In this document: positions 8,935 through 18,532 of the stretch, in pieces | Layout of the letters: each line of letters opens with the position of its first letter | Position numbering within the stretch: the first letter of the stretch is position 1 | DNA from: Lachnospiraceae bacterium | GTDB taxonomy: Bacteria > Bacillota > Clostridia > Lachnospirales > Lachnospiraceae | DNA: 64,000 bases | Direction: 5' to 3' | NCBI GenBank assembly: GCA_022792885.1 | Contig: JAAWBX010000004.1 | Coordinates: 36,908-100,907, forward strand | Made by a program: the position numbers and the translations under genes | Notes under the pieces: generated by a model | Told to the model about the DNA's origin: nothing | The model's database searches: none | What the model saw: only the letters and a program-made list of their open reading frames with translations

Positions 8935-9505
8935 TCCACGGTTTTCCACCTGATCGCCGTTCCCATCGTTCCTGCACCATCTATCAGCAATCTCAACAGG
9001 GAAAAGCGGAGCGGACTTACTCTTCGCTTTCGTGCTCTATGTTCTTCTTCCCGGGGGCAACGCCTTTTCTCCGGCCATGTATATCGTCACAGGACTAAAC
9101 AGAAGCAGGGTTATGAATGTATAGATAATCACAAGGATAAACGTCTTATAAATCCATGTGCAGATTGGCACAGCCGTATCGCTCTTTAATAATCACCGCA
9201 GAGATTGAAACCAATCCGCCAATGAATATCAGCAGAAATAAACTCATGTACTTCGCGCCATCCTTGCCGAGCCTAGCAGTAAACACCGTGAACTTGAAGA
9301 AGTAATCGAGAATGAACGGCAGAAGAATGATTATGGGAAGCCAAAATCCCTGCCAGCCTTCTCTAAATGTATCCTTTAACTCTTCGGCCATTTTCGACAG
9401 CTTCCTGTCTTTCCTCCACATAACCACGACTTCCTGCCTAGGGATAAACGCTGTGAAGTAATAAAAGGCGACTAAAAGGTGACGGAAGAATCCGTACAAA
9501 ACCAC
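8935..9505 (-). pseudogene. Broken TRAP transporter permease fragment
   Basis: From about 9480 downwards the minus strand encodes a hydrophobic permease segment (EGWQGFWLPIIILLPFILDY, LLIFIGGLVSISAVIIKER). The frame then ends at a stop near 9146. Shifting frame restores the sequence (VPICTWIYKTFILVIIYTF, SPVTIYMAGEKALPPG), so a frameshift lies near 9160. It stops again near 9055, and further weak homology runs to about 8935. The piece matches the middle of a fused TRAP permease. Both ends are missing, and upstream it abuts the broken LysR gene. The rest of the gap, 8796-8934, shows no gene. Confidence 0.6.
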
Positions 9506-10126
9506 TCAATACCTGACGGCATCAACACCATACCAACACATACTTTCACCATCTCAATCTGCGCCTCCAGAGGTAAGCATGATCAGTGCCTGATTATTGA
9601 GCACTGTGGCATCTACAGCCGGGGCGTGTGTAAGCTCCTCTTCCACAACCTTCTCGTAGTTGAATGGCCTTTTATCTATCGGAAGCAGCGACAATGCCAG
9701 ATCATATTCGCCATATTCCATGCCCTCCGCCAATTCTGCCGTCGTCCCCTCCTAGACAATCAGTTGCATACCGGGATGGAGGGATTGAAACTTCTTTGCA
9801 ATCACGAGCATCATAGATGCCACACGGTATGGAGCCGCACCGATGATGAGGGAGCCGGTTTTATATAAAACTAAGTCTGTAAAACTGTTCTCCATCTGAT
9901 GCTCTATATCAAGTATCTTCTTCCCGGCTTCAATGTACACACAACCTGCAACGGTTATCCTTACGTCACCGTTTGTGCGATCAAAGAGGCCAAGACCTAC
10001 TTCCTCCTCAATCTTCTTAATGTATTGAGATAAAAACGGTTGAGTGATGTTAAGAATATCAGTAGCTTTAAAGAAAGAGCTTTCACGAGCTAAAATCAGA
10101 ACGTATTTTAATTGTTTTGTGTTCAT
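9480..10126 (-). pseudogene. LysR-type regulator, broken
   Basis: The N-terminal winged helix is intact (MNTKQLKYVLILARESSF, then DILNITQPFLSQYIKKIEEE and GLGLFDRT). The effector domain starts normally (GSLIIGAAPYRVASM) but hits an in-frame TAG at 9752-9754. Translation resumes in the same frame (EGTTAELAEGMEYGEYDLAL) before further frame loss near 9555, where MVKVCVGMVLMPSGIE reads in another frame. It then runs directly into the TRAP remnant. A regulator in this position would have controlled the catabolic operon below it. I chose 10126 as the start because the HTH normally begins there. Confidence 0.75.
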
Positions 10127-10238
10127 ATAATATCGTATCTTTTTCTTTGTCAAATTTGTTTGCAACCCAGCAATTAGAAACATAAACACAGTAGACGAAA
10201 ACTTCTTGATATGCTCCCGTTACAATCCTGTCTTACAT

Positions 10239-10463
10239 TCATTCATCCAGATAATACTGTAAAGTATCTGATACATTCATTATCACTACACCTTTTGACT
10301 TTACATACTCATATAGGAGCACAATATTGTTTTGGGCCGTTTCATCTACATTCGCATAATAGTCGCGTCCCATAAATACAAGCCAACCGCCCTTATTGAT
10401 GAATAAAAATATCTTCGTTTCATACACAATCTTCTCATTTATTATCTTACACCTACTTTGCAT
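10239..10463 (-). pseudogene. C-terminal fragment, polysaccharide deacetylase-like
   Basis: The open frame from 10463 encodes about 74 residues, with GGWLVFMGRDYY, a stretch of alternating charged residues, then YEYVKSKGVVIMNVSDTL. This looks like the last part of a NodB-type polysaccharide deacetylase or related enzyme; the catalytic part is missing. It overlaps the end of the flippase gene by 11 bases. I read it as a truncated gene at the 3' end of the polysaccharide operon. A free-standing small protein is the alternative. Confidence 0.4.
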
Positions 10464-11868
10464 GTCCAAATCTGAGCATCTGCCATACACTTTTTATCAA
10501 TGATCGATTTGCGAATAGAGCATATGCAACGGAAATAAAAAGAGAAGTAAGATAGAGTGCGAATCGATTTGAATAATAAGCACCCAGTACAATTGCTCCT
10601 ACAAGAAAAGATACACAGGCTATTTTTCTTTCTATTCGCATCTTAACTGTTCGATTCACGTCAAAAAATCTGATAATAAACATTATCGAAAAAGCTATCA
10701 AACTTGAGATAGATGCTGCATAAAGTCCAATTTTATTAACGAGTAATAAATCACATAGCAGGTTAATAACTGCTGCACTGATAGAAGTTATTGCAACTTT
10801 TTTTGACTGCTTTGTCGCAATATATATGCAACTATACATGCCAACCAAAACTCTGAACAGCATCGCATACATAAGAATCAACACCTGATTATAGCCATCC
10901 CTATATTTAACATTCACTAATAGCGGATAGATAAACGGCATCAATGCAACAACTACAAAACAAGCTGATGAGAATAGACCGAACATAGTTGTCATCATCT
11001 CAGACAAAAATTCATCACGATCCTCATCATCATAATGAAGTGATACAGTTTCCGTCCACGACAAATTCACAACATTGTAAAATGTTATAAAAACATTTGA
11101 AAATTTGCTTGCAACAGTGAAAATTCCATTTGCTGCCACCCCAATAAAATGAGAAATAACTAAACGGTCTGATGAGTTAACAACCCACCATGCCAAATTA
11201 TTTGGAACCAGTGGAAAAGAATACTTACAAACTTTAGAAAACAATGATCTATCAAATTTTTTTATCAAAAAGTATTTCCAACTTTTTGTAGCAATCAAAA
11301 GGTATACCATTGTAATTACTTGAGCTAAAATCGTAGACAAAAATAATCCTGACAACCCCATTCTCAATGGCACCAACGTTATCAGATTAAAAATGACTGT
11401 AAACCCCGCTGACAAAAAACTAGCAAAAGCATATTTTCTTATTTCTCCTAACCCTCTTGCAAATTGAAGCAAAACTGCCGTAAACAAGTGTGTTACAACA
11501 TATAGCAGAAGAAACCACGAATGATTAAGCAACAGAAATGGCACAATAAGACAAAATAGTAGCAAAAAAAATATCGCTTGTGCAAAAGTCCCTGAAATGA
11601 CTGTTGTAAAAAGACGTTTTTGCTCGTCCTGCTTATTACGAACATCCAACATATAGCGAAAAAACCCCTGATCTATTTGCATATTTACCAGCGGAAGTAA
11701 AAGCGTTGCATAAGTAACCAGTAAATCGAATACTCCATACTCAGTGGTATCTAAAACTGATGTATACAATGGGAGCATTAAAAAACTAATACCCTGTGTA
11801 CAGATTTTTCCAATCGTCAATATTGCAGCATTTCTTGCCATGCTTTTTTTCCGATTAGTTTCATCCAC
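10453..11868 (-). CDS. Polysaccharide flippase (Wzx/MATE-like)
   Basis: The 471-residue protein is very hydrophobic with about 12-14 predicted membrane helices and starts with SMARNAAILTIGKICTQGIS, the typical opening of Wzx-type O-antigen/capsule flippases. It would move lipid-linked repeat units across the membrane. The ATG has a GGGGGTG ribosome site. It lies between the FrhB-like gene and the deacetylase fragment in an AT-rich operon that also holds a polymerase and an initiating transferase, so a complete Wzx/Wzy pathway is present. Confidence 0.85.
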   Translation of the reverse strand: MDETNRKKSMARNAAILTIGKICTQGISFLMLPLYTSVLDTTEYGVFDLLVTYATLLLPLVNMQIDQGFFRYMLDVRNKQDEQKRLFTTVISGTFAQAIFFLLLFCLIVPFLLLNHSWFLLLYVVTHLFTAVLLQFARGLGEIRKYAFASFLSAGFTVIFNLITLVPLRMGLSGLFLSTILAQVITMVYLLIATKSWKYFLIKKFDRSLFSKVCKYSFPLVPNNLAWWVVNSSDRLVISHFIGVAANGIFTVASKFSNVFITFYNVVNLSWTETVSLHYDDEDRDEFLSEMMTTMFGLFSSACFVVVALMPFIYPLLVNVKYRDGYNQVLILMYAMLFRVLVGMYSCIYIATKQSKKVAITSISAAVINLLCDLLLVNKIGLYAASISSLIAFSIMFIIRFFDVNRTVKMRIERKIACVSFLVGAIVLGAYYSNRFALYLTSLFISVAYALFANRSLIKSVWQMLRFGHAK

Positions 11869-11881
11869 AAATTCACCCCCT

Positions 11882-13063
11882 TCAACATCGTGTTCTTTTA
11901 TGCATTATTCCTCTTATTATGCGAATTAATTTTCGTTTTATATAATTTGTTTTACCGAATACAGTATATTTGCGTAATACATACTCACTGCCTTTTTCTC
12001 GCCAATCATTCCAGAAATCATCTCTGTTGGCTGGCTTAATAGGCGCACATCTCAAATTAATTTGATGCTTGATAGCAATATCGATATCTCTTTCCTCAAG
12101 ACGCACATCTTCCCTCACAGCATCAATGAACTTCTGTCCCTTATCAGTGTTTATCTTCACAAATGATATACCTACATCATCATCAACCGTAAGATCATCT
12201 ATTCCCCAAAAATCTCCTAAAGTGATGTCTGAAACCCTTTCTTTAGAGACAAACCCACATTGAAAACAGGAATCCCTGATTATTTGTTTCCCCAAATACA
12301 ATGAAAAGAAGGGTTCGTCGTCGCGCCTTGCCCTTTCATAAAGAGAATGCTTTAACTTTACAGCAATATGATGTTGTTTCCATCCCAATTTTTTCGTCCG
12401 AAAACACACAGAACATGCAGAGTCATTTTTTTCTTTCTCAATATAGCGGATGTATTCCTTAAAAAAACCTGGACTTACATTCCCTCCACATAAAACATCC
12501 ACCACCATCAAATTATCAGTATTAATACGCCCTAAGAATAATCTCAAGCCAGCACATTGACATGGCGTACCAGTAAATAGCACATCATCCCCATCCAACA
12601 AATGCTGTTTCACTTCGCCAAACACGAATAACGTATCACTTTGGATATACTTAGACTGCATCATTTCATCACGGTCTGATGCTTCCTTTGAACATATGTG
12701 CTTTACCGAAAAATCATCATTCCATACTACTCCACAGACATATCCTTCGTTGGATAAAAAATAGCTTGATAAAACATAAAACATTCCACCAGATGAACTG
12801 CTTTTTCTAATTTTATCGTCTTTGATCCTTGCTGAATAGACACAGTTTGGCCTTTGATTTTGCAATAATTTTTTTGTATGTTCCTCAACTGCAGGACAGA
12901 CTGAAAAACATTTGTTACAGTTAATACATTTGTCAGCACTAAATTGCGGGTATGCAAATCCCCTAACATCGTATTGCATATGCAGTGCATCATATGCGCA
13001 TATATTAACACATGCACCACAACCATAACATTTGGGGGAATCTATAATCATTTCAAGCTTCAT
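11882..13063 (-). CDS. Polysaccharide-cluster 4Fe-4S/FrhB-domain protein
   Basis: The protein starts with a two-cluster ferredoxin domain (CYGCGACVNIC and CINCNKCFSVCP) and continues with the coenzyme F420 hydrogenase beta-subunit-like domain (SSSGGMFYVLS, FTGTPCQCAGLR, ITLGDFWGID). Such proteins are common in capsule clusters next to pyruvyl transferases; their reaction is not settled and the F420 name should not be taken literally. I prefer the ATG at 13063, which has GGAG upstream and lies near the first cysteine. An in-frame ATG at 13099 overlaps the previous stop (TAATG) and could be used for coupling. Confidence 0.8.
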   Translation of the reverse strand: MKLEMIIDSPKCYGCGACVNICAYDALHMQYDVRGFAYPQFSADKCINCNKCFSVCPAVEEHTKKLLQNQRPNCVYSARIKDDKIRKSSSSGGMFYVLSSYFLSNEGYVCGVVWNDDFSVKHICSKEASDRDEMMQSKYIQSDTLFVFGEVKQHLLDGDDVLFTGTPCQCAGLRLFLGRINTDNLMVVDVLCGGNVSPGFFKEYIRYIEKEKNDSACSVCFRTKKLGWKQHHIAVKLKHSLYERARRDDEPFFSLYLGKQIIRDSCFQCGFVSKERVSDITLGDFWGIDDLTVDDDVGISFVKINTDKGQKFIDAVREDVRLEERDIDIAIKHQINLRCAPIKPANRDDFWNDWREKGSEYVLRKYTVFGKTNYIKRKLIRIIRGIMHKRTRC

Positions 13064-13098
13064 ACAATTCTCAACTCCAATCAGTATTCTTTCCAGCA

Positions 13099-14244
13099 TT
13101 ATTTCAATGAATTTAAAAGATATTCGATTGATAATTCTCGATTAGTTTTTAATATAGCATCACAGTTCTTAAAGCCACCAGATTCAATATATATCAGTCT
13201 ACCATCATTTGCTTGCTCAGTCAGCACTTCAATCTTCTTAAGATATTCAAAAATTCTATTGTTACGTATGCTATGTTTTCCTTTCAAAGGAACAACATAA
13301 AGCTCCTTTTGGAAAACTGCGGAAAACACCGTCGCATGAAATGAATTCGTAAACACAGCTTTTGAGCTTGCCAAAAGCTTCAGAAACTCAGATGGACCTA
13401 CAATTGCTTTGGGAACTTCTGTATATCCCTTCGCTTTTGCATATTTAGGAACCAATCTTGGATTCAACAGTTTCCAGCCGCGTTTTATTGCTTCTTTCAT
13501 TGCAAAGCTTTCTAGTTCAGGTTGTTCAATAACCGGATAATAAAAAGCATATGGTTGTGAAGGACAAACATCATCCGCTTTTTCCAGCAGATCAAACCAT
13601 TCATCTACTGTAAACAGTAATACAGGATCAACAACCGTTTGACAACGTCGTTGAGTAAGCTCCTCAATCAAGCTCTTGTTATTTTCTTCTCTAACCGAAA
13701 GATGCCCTATGTGCTGCAATTTCTCTCCTATTTCTGCTTTTAGTTTTGGGCTAATACTATTTGAACTCATGCCCAAACTCGGAGCATATGAAATTCTTTT
13801 TTTAGCGTCATTAGCAAAAAGAAGGAAAAATGTCTCATCTAATCCTGTTATATTATAGTTCCATATTTGATCGCTTCCGCAAATAAAGGCATCATAACAC
13901 ATATTGAGTTTTTTCATCTCAGCACATGTATGGAATATTCCTGCATCTGAATCCAATATCATATCATGAAACGAACTAAATTTCTCACTAACAAGACGCA
14001 AATGTTGCGATGTATTAAACAACATATCACTACTTAAAGAACGCAAATTTTTAAGTATGTTTTTTATTGAATTATTTTTTTCTTTTCTTTTATATGAAGA
14101 GATTCTGTCTTCAATTTTTGCATTCCTATAATCTATAAGAAAAGCCTCAAATCCACTATAACGTAATTTAGTAACAAGGGCATATGCTTGAAGAGATGCC
14201 CCGTAATTCTGCCCATTATGAACAGTTACTACTCCAACTCTCAT
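13099..14244 (-). CDS. Polysaccharide pyruvyl transferase family protein
   Basis: The 381-residue protein matches the pyruvyl transferase family: it opens with VGVVTVHNGQNYGASLQAYAL, has FICGSDQIWNYN near residue 130 and ends with the AVFTNSFHATVFSAVF block typical of this GT-B-like fold. It would add a pyruvyl ketal to a sugar, giving the polymer acidic groups. The partner FrhB-like gene follows and overlaps its stop. AT-rich codon use matches the neighbours. Confidence 0.83.
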   Translation of the reverse strand: MRVGVVTVHNGQNYGASLQAYALVTKLRYSGFEAFLIDYRNAKIEDRISSYKRKEKNNSIKNILKNLRSLSSDMLFNTSQHLRLVSEKFSSFHDMILDSDAGIFHTCAEMKKLNMCYDAFICGSDQIWNYNITGLDETFFLLFANDAKKRISYAPSLGMSSNSISPKLKAEIGEKLQHIGHLSVREENNKSLIEELTQRRCQTVVDPVLLFTVDEWFDLLEKADDVCPSQPYAFYYPVIEQPELESFAMKEAIKRGWKLLNPRLVPKYAKAKGYTEVPKAIVGPSEFLKLLASSKAVFTNSFHATVFSAVFQKELYVVPLKGKHSIRNNRIFEYLKKIEVLTEQANDGRLIYIESGGFKNCDAILKTNRELSIEYLLNSLK

Positions 14245-14269
14245 CTTAATTACACTCCTAAATGAATAA

Positions 14270-15418
14270 TTAGGACTTACACTCTATGCTATTAGTCGCA
14301 ATCAGGCTAATGAACATCACAGGCATCCAAAACGTAAAATTCGTATATCCCGTCAAGAAAAACAATGGTACAAAGAATGAAATCATAAGAATAGAAATAA
14401 AAAATCTCTTCTCTCTTTTTCGCATAAAAATACGAAGCAGTATTAAAAGGACTACTACAGCCCCTAATATACCTTGGTCTGCAATGAATTCAATAAATGA
14501 ATTATGTACAGCATTACCGACTAACCTCCACGAATATTCTGACGCAGAACCTATTCCTGAGCCAATTAGCGGACTGTAAAAAAAACCATTAAACCCTGCC
14601 GCCCATAATCTTAATCTGACATCTGATCCATAGCTTTCAAAATTCATCATTCGTTGAAACATAGGTAATGACTGAAAAAAATTATATATGACAATAACTG
14701 CTACCAACAACAAACCAATTAATACAACCTTTTTTATTATACTCTTATCAACCAAAATCATCTTCCCTATAACAAAAGCAGTAATCAAAAGAATTGTTAA
14801 AAAACTACCTCTTGAACTCATTATAAAAACGGCAAAAAGAGATAGAATACAGAACACTGAATTTCTTATTTTACCTTTTTCTGAGTAAATTATCCTATAA
14901 AAAGCTATAGAAAATGCCGGAAGAAAAAAGGCAGATAGATAATTCTGATCCTTAAAGAAATCACCATAGTTTATACTTGCTCTTCCATGGGAATCGACTC
15001 CAAATCCAAACAGATATCCTGCTATAATCATAGCCACAATAATAAAAGAAAACGCAACATAAAATGATAGTATTCTATTCATATATTTTTCATTTATATA
15101 TACGTCCCCAATCCAAATACAAACCACACAAGTTATAGAAAATGTCAAAACACGGGATTGTGTAAAATTAATTATATTGGAACTCAAAGTTGATACTATT
15201 CCCAGCAGTATTAGTAATAGCACCAAAAGAAAACTTTTCACATCATATTTGTGTTTAGTAAATAACGAAACCAAGAACACAATACTTATCGGTATGATCG
15301 TATACTCAAACGGGGCTCCAAATTCATAACCGTTAAATATATATAAAACCAAGAAGAAACAAAAGCAAAAAGTAAAAGCTTCTTGTATGCCTACTCCTCT
15401 TACAAATCTAATTTTCAT
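14270..15418 (-). CDS. O-antigen ligase/polymerase-like membrane protein (Wzy)
   Basis: The 382-residue protein has about ten membrane helices and a long outer loop before the PLIGSGIGSASEYSWRLVG segment, followed by AVHNSFIEFIADQGILG. The order G-G-S, then HN-F-E, is what Wzy/WaaL proteins show. In this operon, with a flippase and an initiating transferase, polymerase is the likelier job. Sequence conservation in this family is low, so the call rests on topology, this motif and context. Confidence 0.78.
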   Translation of the reverse strand: MKIRFVRGVGIQEAFTFCFCFFLVLYIFNGYEFGAPFEYTIIPISIVFLVSLFTKHKYDVKSFLLVLLLILLGIVSTLSSNIINFTQSRVLTFSITCVVCIWIGDVYINEKYMNRILSFYVAFSFIIVAMIIAGYLFGFGVDSHGRASINYGDFFKDQNYLSAFFLPAFSIAFYRIIYSEKGKIRNSVFCILSLFAVFIMSSRGSFLTILLITAFVIGKMILVDKSIIKKVVLIGLLLVAVIVIYNFFQSLPMFQRMMNFESYGSDVRLRLWAAGFNGFFYSPLIGSGIGSASEYSWRLVGNAVHNSFIEFIADQGILGAVVVLLILLRIFMRKREKRFFISILMISFFVPLFFLTGYTNFTFWMPVMFISLIATNSIECKS

Positions 15419-15444
15419 TGGTCTCAGGTCTCCTAATCATTCTA

Positions 15445-16491
15445 TCATACATTTGAATTCTTCTTCCTCAAATACTCAACTAACCCATACATTTTGAATC
15501 GAAGAAGAATATATTTTATCGCAGCATTTTTGCCCAAGGCAGAAATCCGAATGTTTTGAAAGACCGATGAGAACGGTTCTTCCTTCATGATAGAATTAAA
15601 GGCTTTCCATCTTTCATGTGAAATCATTGTATTCATATCATGATAATAAAATTGTTTCAACATCAAAAGCATCGATGTCATTCCCCGCATATATATAAGC
15701 CTCTTAAAATCAGATGACTTTCCATATAATTCCGAAAATTTGAATAATTCCGACAAATAGATCTTTTGTTCTTGAAGCGCATTAGGACGATACTTATTTA
15801 CAATGCTGTTTTCTGTAAAGCGATAATGGTATATAGCTTTCGATACATATTCAACCTTCTCCGCAGCCTCAAGTGCATACATATAAAAAATACTGTCCTC
15901 ATCATAAGGAACAATTGGAAATGCTAATTTATTCTTTCTTATATACGAAATACGATACATCTTTGCCCAGGCAGAACTAATAGTAATTCCTTTTCTGTTT
16001 CCATTCCTTTCTAAATGAATCGTACAGCACTTACCTTGTAAAAATTCTCGTTCACTATATGATGAAAATCTTTTACCATCCTCAAAATGCGATATGCCAA
16101 TAATCTCTTTCTGAGGATAATTACGAAAACCAGAGTAGAAATAAATATCTGCCGTATCTGTTTGCTTTTTGATTCGTTTCATAAAATGCTCACAGAAATC
16201 CAATTCTATCCAATCATCTCCATCTACAAAGGTGACCCATTCCGACGTAACTGCTGCAATTCCAGTATTTCTAGCATCAGACAAACCACCATTCTCTTTA
16301 TGGATCACAACAATCCTTTGATCTCTTCTCCCATATTCATCACAAATCTCCCCACAGTCATCCGGTGATCCGTCATCAACCAAAATCACTTCGATATTTC
16401 TATATGTTTGATTTAAAATGCTATGCAAGCACTGATGCATATAATCATATGGAACTTTATAAAAGGGAACAACTATGCTAATATCAGCCAT
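15445..16491 (-). CDS. Glycosyltransferase family 2
   Basis: The 348-residue protein has a GT-A fold start (ISIVVPFYKVPYDYMHQCL, VILVDDGSPDDCG) and the acidic metal-binding DGDDW motif near residue 92, preceded by GGLSDARNTGI. It would add a sugar to the growing lipid-linked unit on the cytoplasmic face. The C-terminal 150 residues are the variable part and give no acceptor clue. It is the only clear glycosyltransferase besides the initiating enzyme, so the repeat unit may be small or other transferases lie elsewhere. Confidence 0.88.
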   Translation of the reverse strand: MADISIVVPFYKVPYDYMHQCLHSILNQTYRNIEVILVDDGSPDDCGEICDEYGRRDQRIVVIHKENGGLSDARNTGIAAVTSEWVTFVDGDDWIELDFCEHFMKRIKKQTDTADIYFYSGFRNYPQKEIIGISHFEDGKRFSSYSEREFLQGKCCTIHLERNGNRKGITISSAWAKMYRISYIRKNKLAFPIVPYDEDSIFYMYALEAAEKVEYVSKAIYHYRFTENSIVNKYRPNALQEQKIYLSELFKFSELYGKSSDFKRLIYMRGMTSMLLMLKQFYYHDMNTMISHERWKAFNSIMKEEPFSSVFQNIRISALGKNAAIKYILLRFKMYGLVEYLRKKNSNV

Positions 16492-16509
16492 TTCATATTA
16501 CCTCTCAAC

Positions 16510-17787
16510 TCAGAACATCTTCAATCGACTTTCATCAAACATCGTCAAAATCATGTCTTTCCCTTCAATATCTTCAACCTTCAAACCATTTTTTATTTTC
16601 GTGACCATTGACATGATATTCTTCATTGATGTTGCTGAGAATTTAATCATGCCGGCCTTTTGCCCATTCGTCCCATTCGCAATAATTTCATTTCCGACAC
16701 ATCTATTAATCGAAATATCATCAATGCTTTCCATGTTCTCTATCTCTGAATAATCAATCCTTCCTATTATTCCACCGCATAGATATAATACCAATGTTGC
16801 ACAGTATTCCGGAAAACACGGATTATCTTTATCTAACTTTTCGCCCATCCTTCCGGTCAAAGAATGAATGACAAGCATTTTCAAGAAATCAATTCCATTA
16901 TATTTTCTGATTACCTTAAAATCATCATTTCCATTGATTCGATATCCCATTTCAAAAGCCCAGATTCCAGCTTCATTGGCAATAAACTGAAAATTTGCAA
17001 CACCGTTTTGGGCATTAACAGCTCTTAAAAGGGCCTTTATTTTCTCATCAACTTCAGAAAGATATTCGTCATAATATTTTGACGGTGTTACGACAAACGC
17101 ACATAACTTTGCAGCATCTTCATTCTCTTTGGATATATATTTGTCGTTTAAGCAAGAAAGGCTGATTTCCCCGTCAACAATTGTATACACAGCACATAAT
17201 TCCATACCCTCGATGTAATCCTCAATCACTACATCTCCAGCTTTGGAATTATCCAATGCAATTTGTATTGCCGACTCCAATTCACCCATGCTTCTACATA
17301 TAGTAATCCCCTTTCGTCCTCCATTATCTACTGGTTTGACAATCACAGGAAAATGTACATCAGAGCATACTTCTCCTTGTAATAAGTCATCAGCATAATA
17401 ATTATTTGGAACGCGAACCCCATTTCTTTTACACAATTCCTTAAACTCTCTTTTGTTTCTTGTAAGGTTAATTTGTTCCTCGGTAGCATAAAACGGTGTG
17501 CCAATCTTGTTAGAGATACGACATGCAGCTAATACGCGTTCCTCGCTATACCCAGCGATAACACCATTAACTCCTTTCTTTCGACATTGCTCTGCAACCG
17601 CATCCACATCAGAGTAATCCATATCCCAAGCTTCATCAGCAAGCGCTTTAGCAGGGCTAATCCGATGATCTGTATATCGGTCACAGCATATAGCATATAC
17701 ACCCAAAGATTTTGCAGCCTCAACAAGTGAAACATCACTACTATCACTGCTAATAATCAATATCTTTTTCCCATCCAGTCTTTCCAT
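16510..17787 (-). CDS. ATP-grasp domain protein
   Basis: The 425-residue protein has a Rossmann-like pre-grasp part (KILIISSDSSDVSLVEAAK) and ATP-grasp features: PVIVKPVDNGGRKGITICR, VIEDYIEGMELC, and a late FQFIANEAGIWAFEMGYRING. Such enzymes join a carboxylate to an amine or other nucleophile through an acyl phosphate. In a capsule operon it may attach an amino acid or other group to a sugar. It is placed among glycan genes and should not be confused with the ATP-grasp of Ter clusters, whose other members lie far away. Confidence 0.8.
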   Translation of the reverse strand: MERLDGKKILIISSDSSDVSLVEAAKSLGVYAICCDRYTDHRISPAKALADEAWDMDYSDVDAVAEQCRKKGVNGVIAGYSEERVLAACRISNKIGTPFYATEEQINLTRNKREFKELCKRNGVRVPNNYYADDLLQGEVCSDVHFPVIVKPVDNGGRKGITICRSMGELESAIQIALDNSKAGDVVIEDYIEGMELCAVYTIVDGEISLSCLNDKYISKENEDAAKLCAFVVTPSKYYDEYLSEVDEKIKALLRAVNAQNGVANFQFIANEAGIWAFEMGYRINGNDDFKVIRKYNGIDFLKMLVIHSLTGRMGEKLDKDNPCFPEYCATLVLYLCGGIIGRIDYSEIENMESIDDISINRCVGNEIIANGTNGQKAGMIKFSATSMKNIMSMVTKIKNGLKVEDIEGKDMILTMFDESRLKMF

Positions 17788-17818
17788 TTCTTCCTCCAGA
17801 CTATTTATGCTATTAGGA

Positions 17819-18484
17819 TTATTTTTGTTTATTCAGATCTGCCCTAACAATATAAAGGCTTTGCGTTTCTTGTTGATCCTCAATAATATCACTTCGCTTC
17901 AAGACTTTATAAACGGTCAGAAAAAAAACCTTAATATCGAATAGTAATGACATTCTTTCTATGTATTCGATATCTAACGCAAATTTCTTTTCCCAGGTGA
18001 CATTATTTCGTCCGTTCACTTGTGCCCATCCTGTCAATCCAGGTCGAACACTATGGCGCATTCGCTCATTTTCATAAAAATATGGCTGATACTTCATCAG
18101 CAGCGGTCTGGGACCAACTAAGCTTAGATCCCCTCTAATAACATTAAATATCGATGGTAATTCGTCCATACTTGTGCTTCTGAGAAGCCTTCCAAATTTA
18201 GTCAACCTTTGAGGTCCAGGAAGAAGGACGCCTTTTTCATCCACTTCATTTGTCATAGAACGAAATTTATAGATTTCAAATGGCTTCTCACCTTTTCCCA
18301 TACGTTCTGATTTATAAAGCACCGGAGTGCCCATATTGATACGTACAAGAAAGGCAATTATAATGTAAAACCACCAAAACAAGGCGAGCGCTATCAAGCA
18401 GAGAGCAATATCCAAAAATCGTTTTATATAGCAATTATAAATACCATTTATTCTACTTTTTCTTCTGTTCTCATTTTTACTCAT
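17819..18484 (-). CDS. Undecaprenyl-phosphate sugar-1-phosphate transferase
   Basis: The 221-residue protein is a short initiating transferase (WcaJ/EpsL type without the long N-terminal membrane part). Visible are KRFLDIALCLIALALF (membrane segment), YKSERMGKGEKPFEIYKFRSM, DELPSIFNVIRGDLSLVGPRP and RPGLTGWAQVNGRN. It transfers a sugar-1-phosphate to the lipid carrier, the first step of repeat-unit synthesis. Its presence confirms that the operon builds a lipid-linked polymer. Confidence 0.92.
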   Translation of the reverse strand: MSKNENRRKSRINGIYNCYIKRFLDIALCLIALALFWWFYIIIAFLVRINMGTPVLYKSERMGKGEKPFEIYKFRSMTNEVDEKGVLLPGPQRLTKFGRLLRSTSMDELPSIFNVIRGDLSLVGPRPLLMKYQPYFYENERMRHSVRPGLTGWAQVNGRNNVTWEKKFALDIEYIERMSLLFDIKVFFLTVYKVLKRSDIIEDQQETQSLYIVRADLNKQK

Positions 18485-18532
18485 AGTACTTCATCCTTGT
18501 TTTCATAATTATCTTGTACCCTGTCTCCTATT

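Noticed and set aside
11882..13063. Coenzyme F420-dependent hydrogenase
   Set aside because: The domain name is inherited; cysteine motifs and the pyruvyl transferase neighbour point to the capsule-associated group, and no F420 genes are seen.
16510..17787. ATP-grasp protein as the missing member of the Ter module
   Set aside because: It sits within the AT-rich glycan operon, about 9 kb from the nearest Ter gene, between a glycosyltransferase and the initiating sugar transferase.
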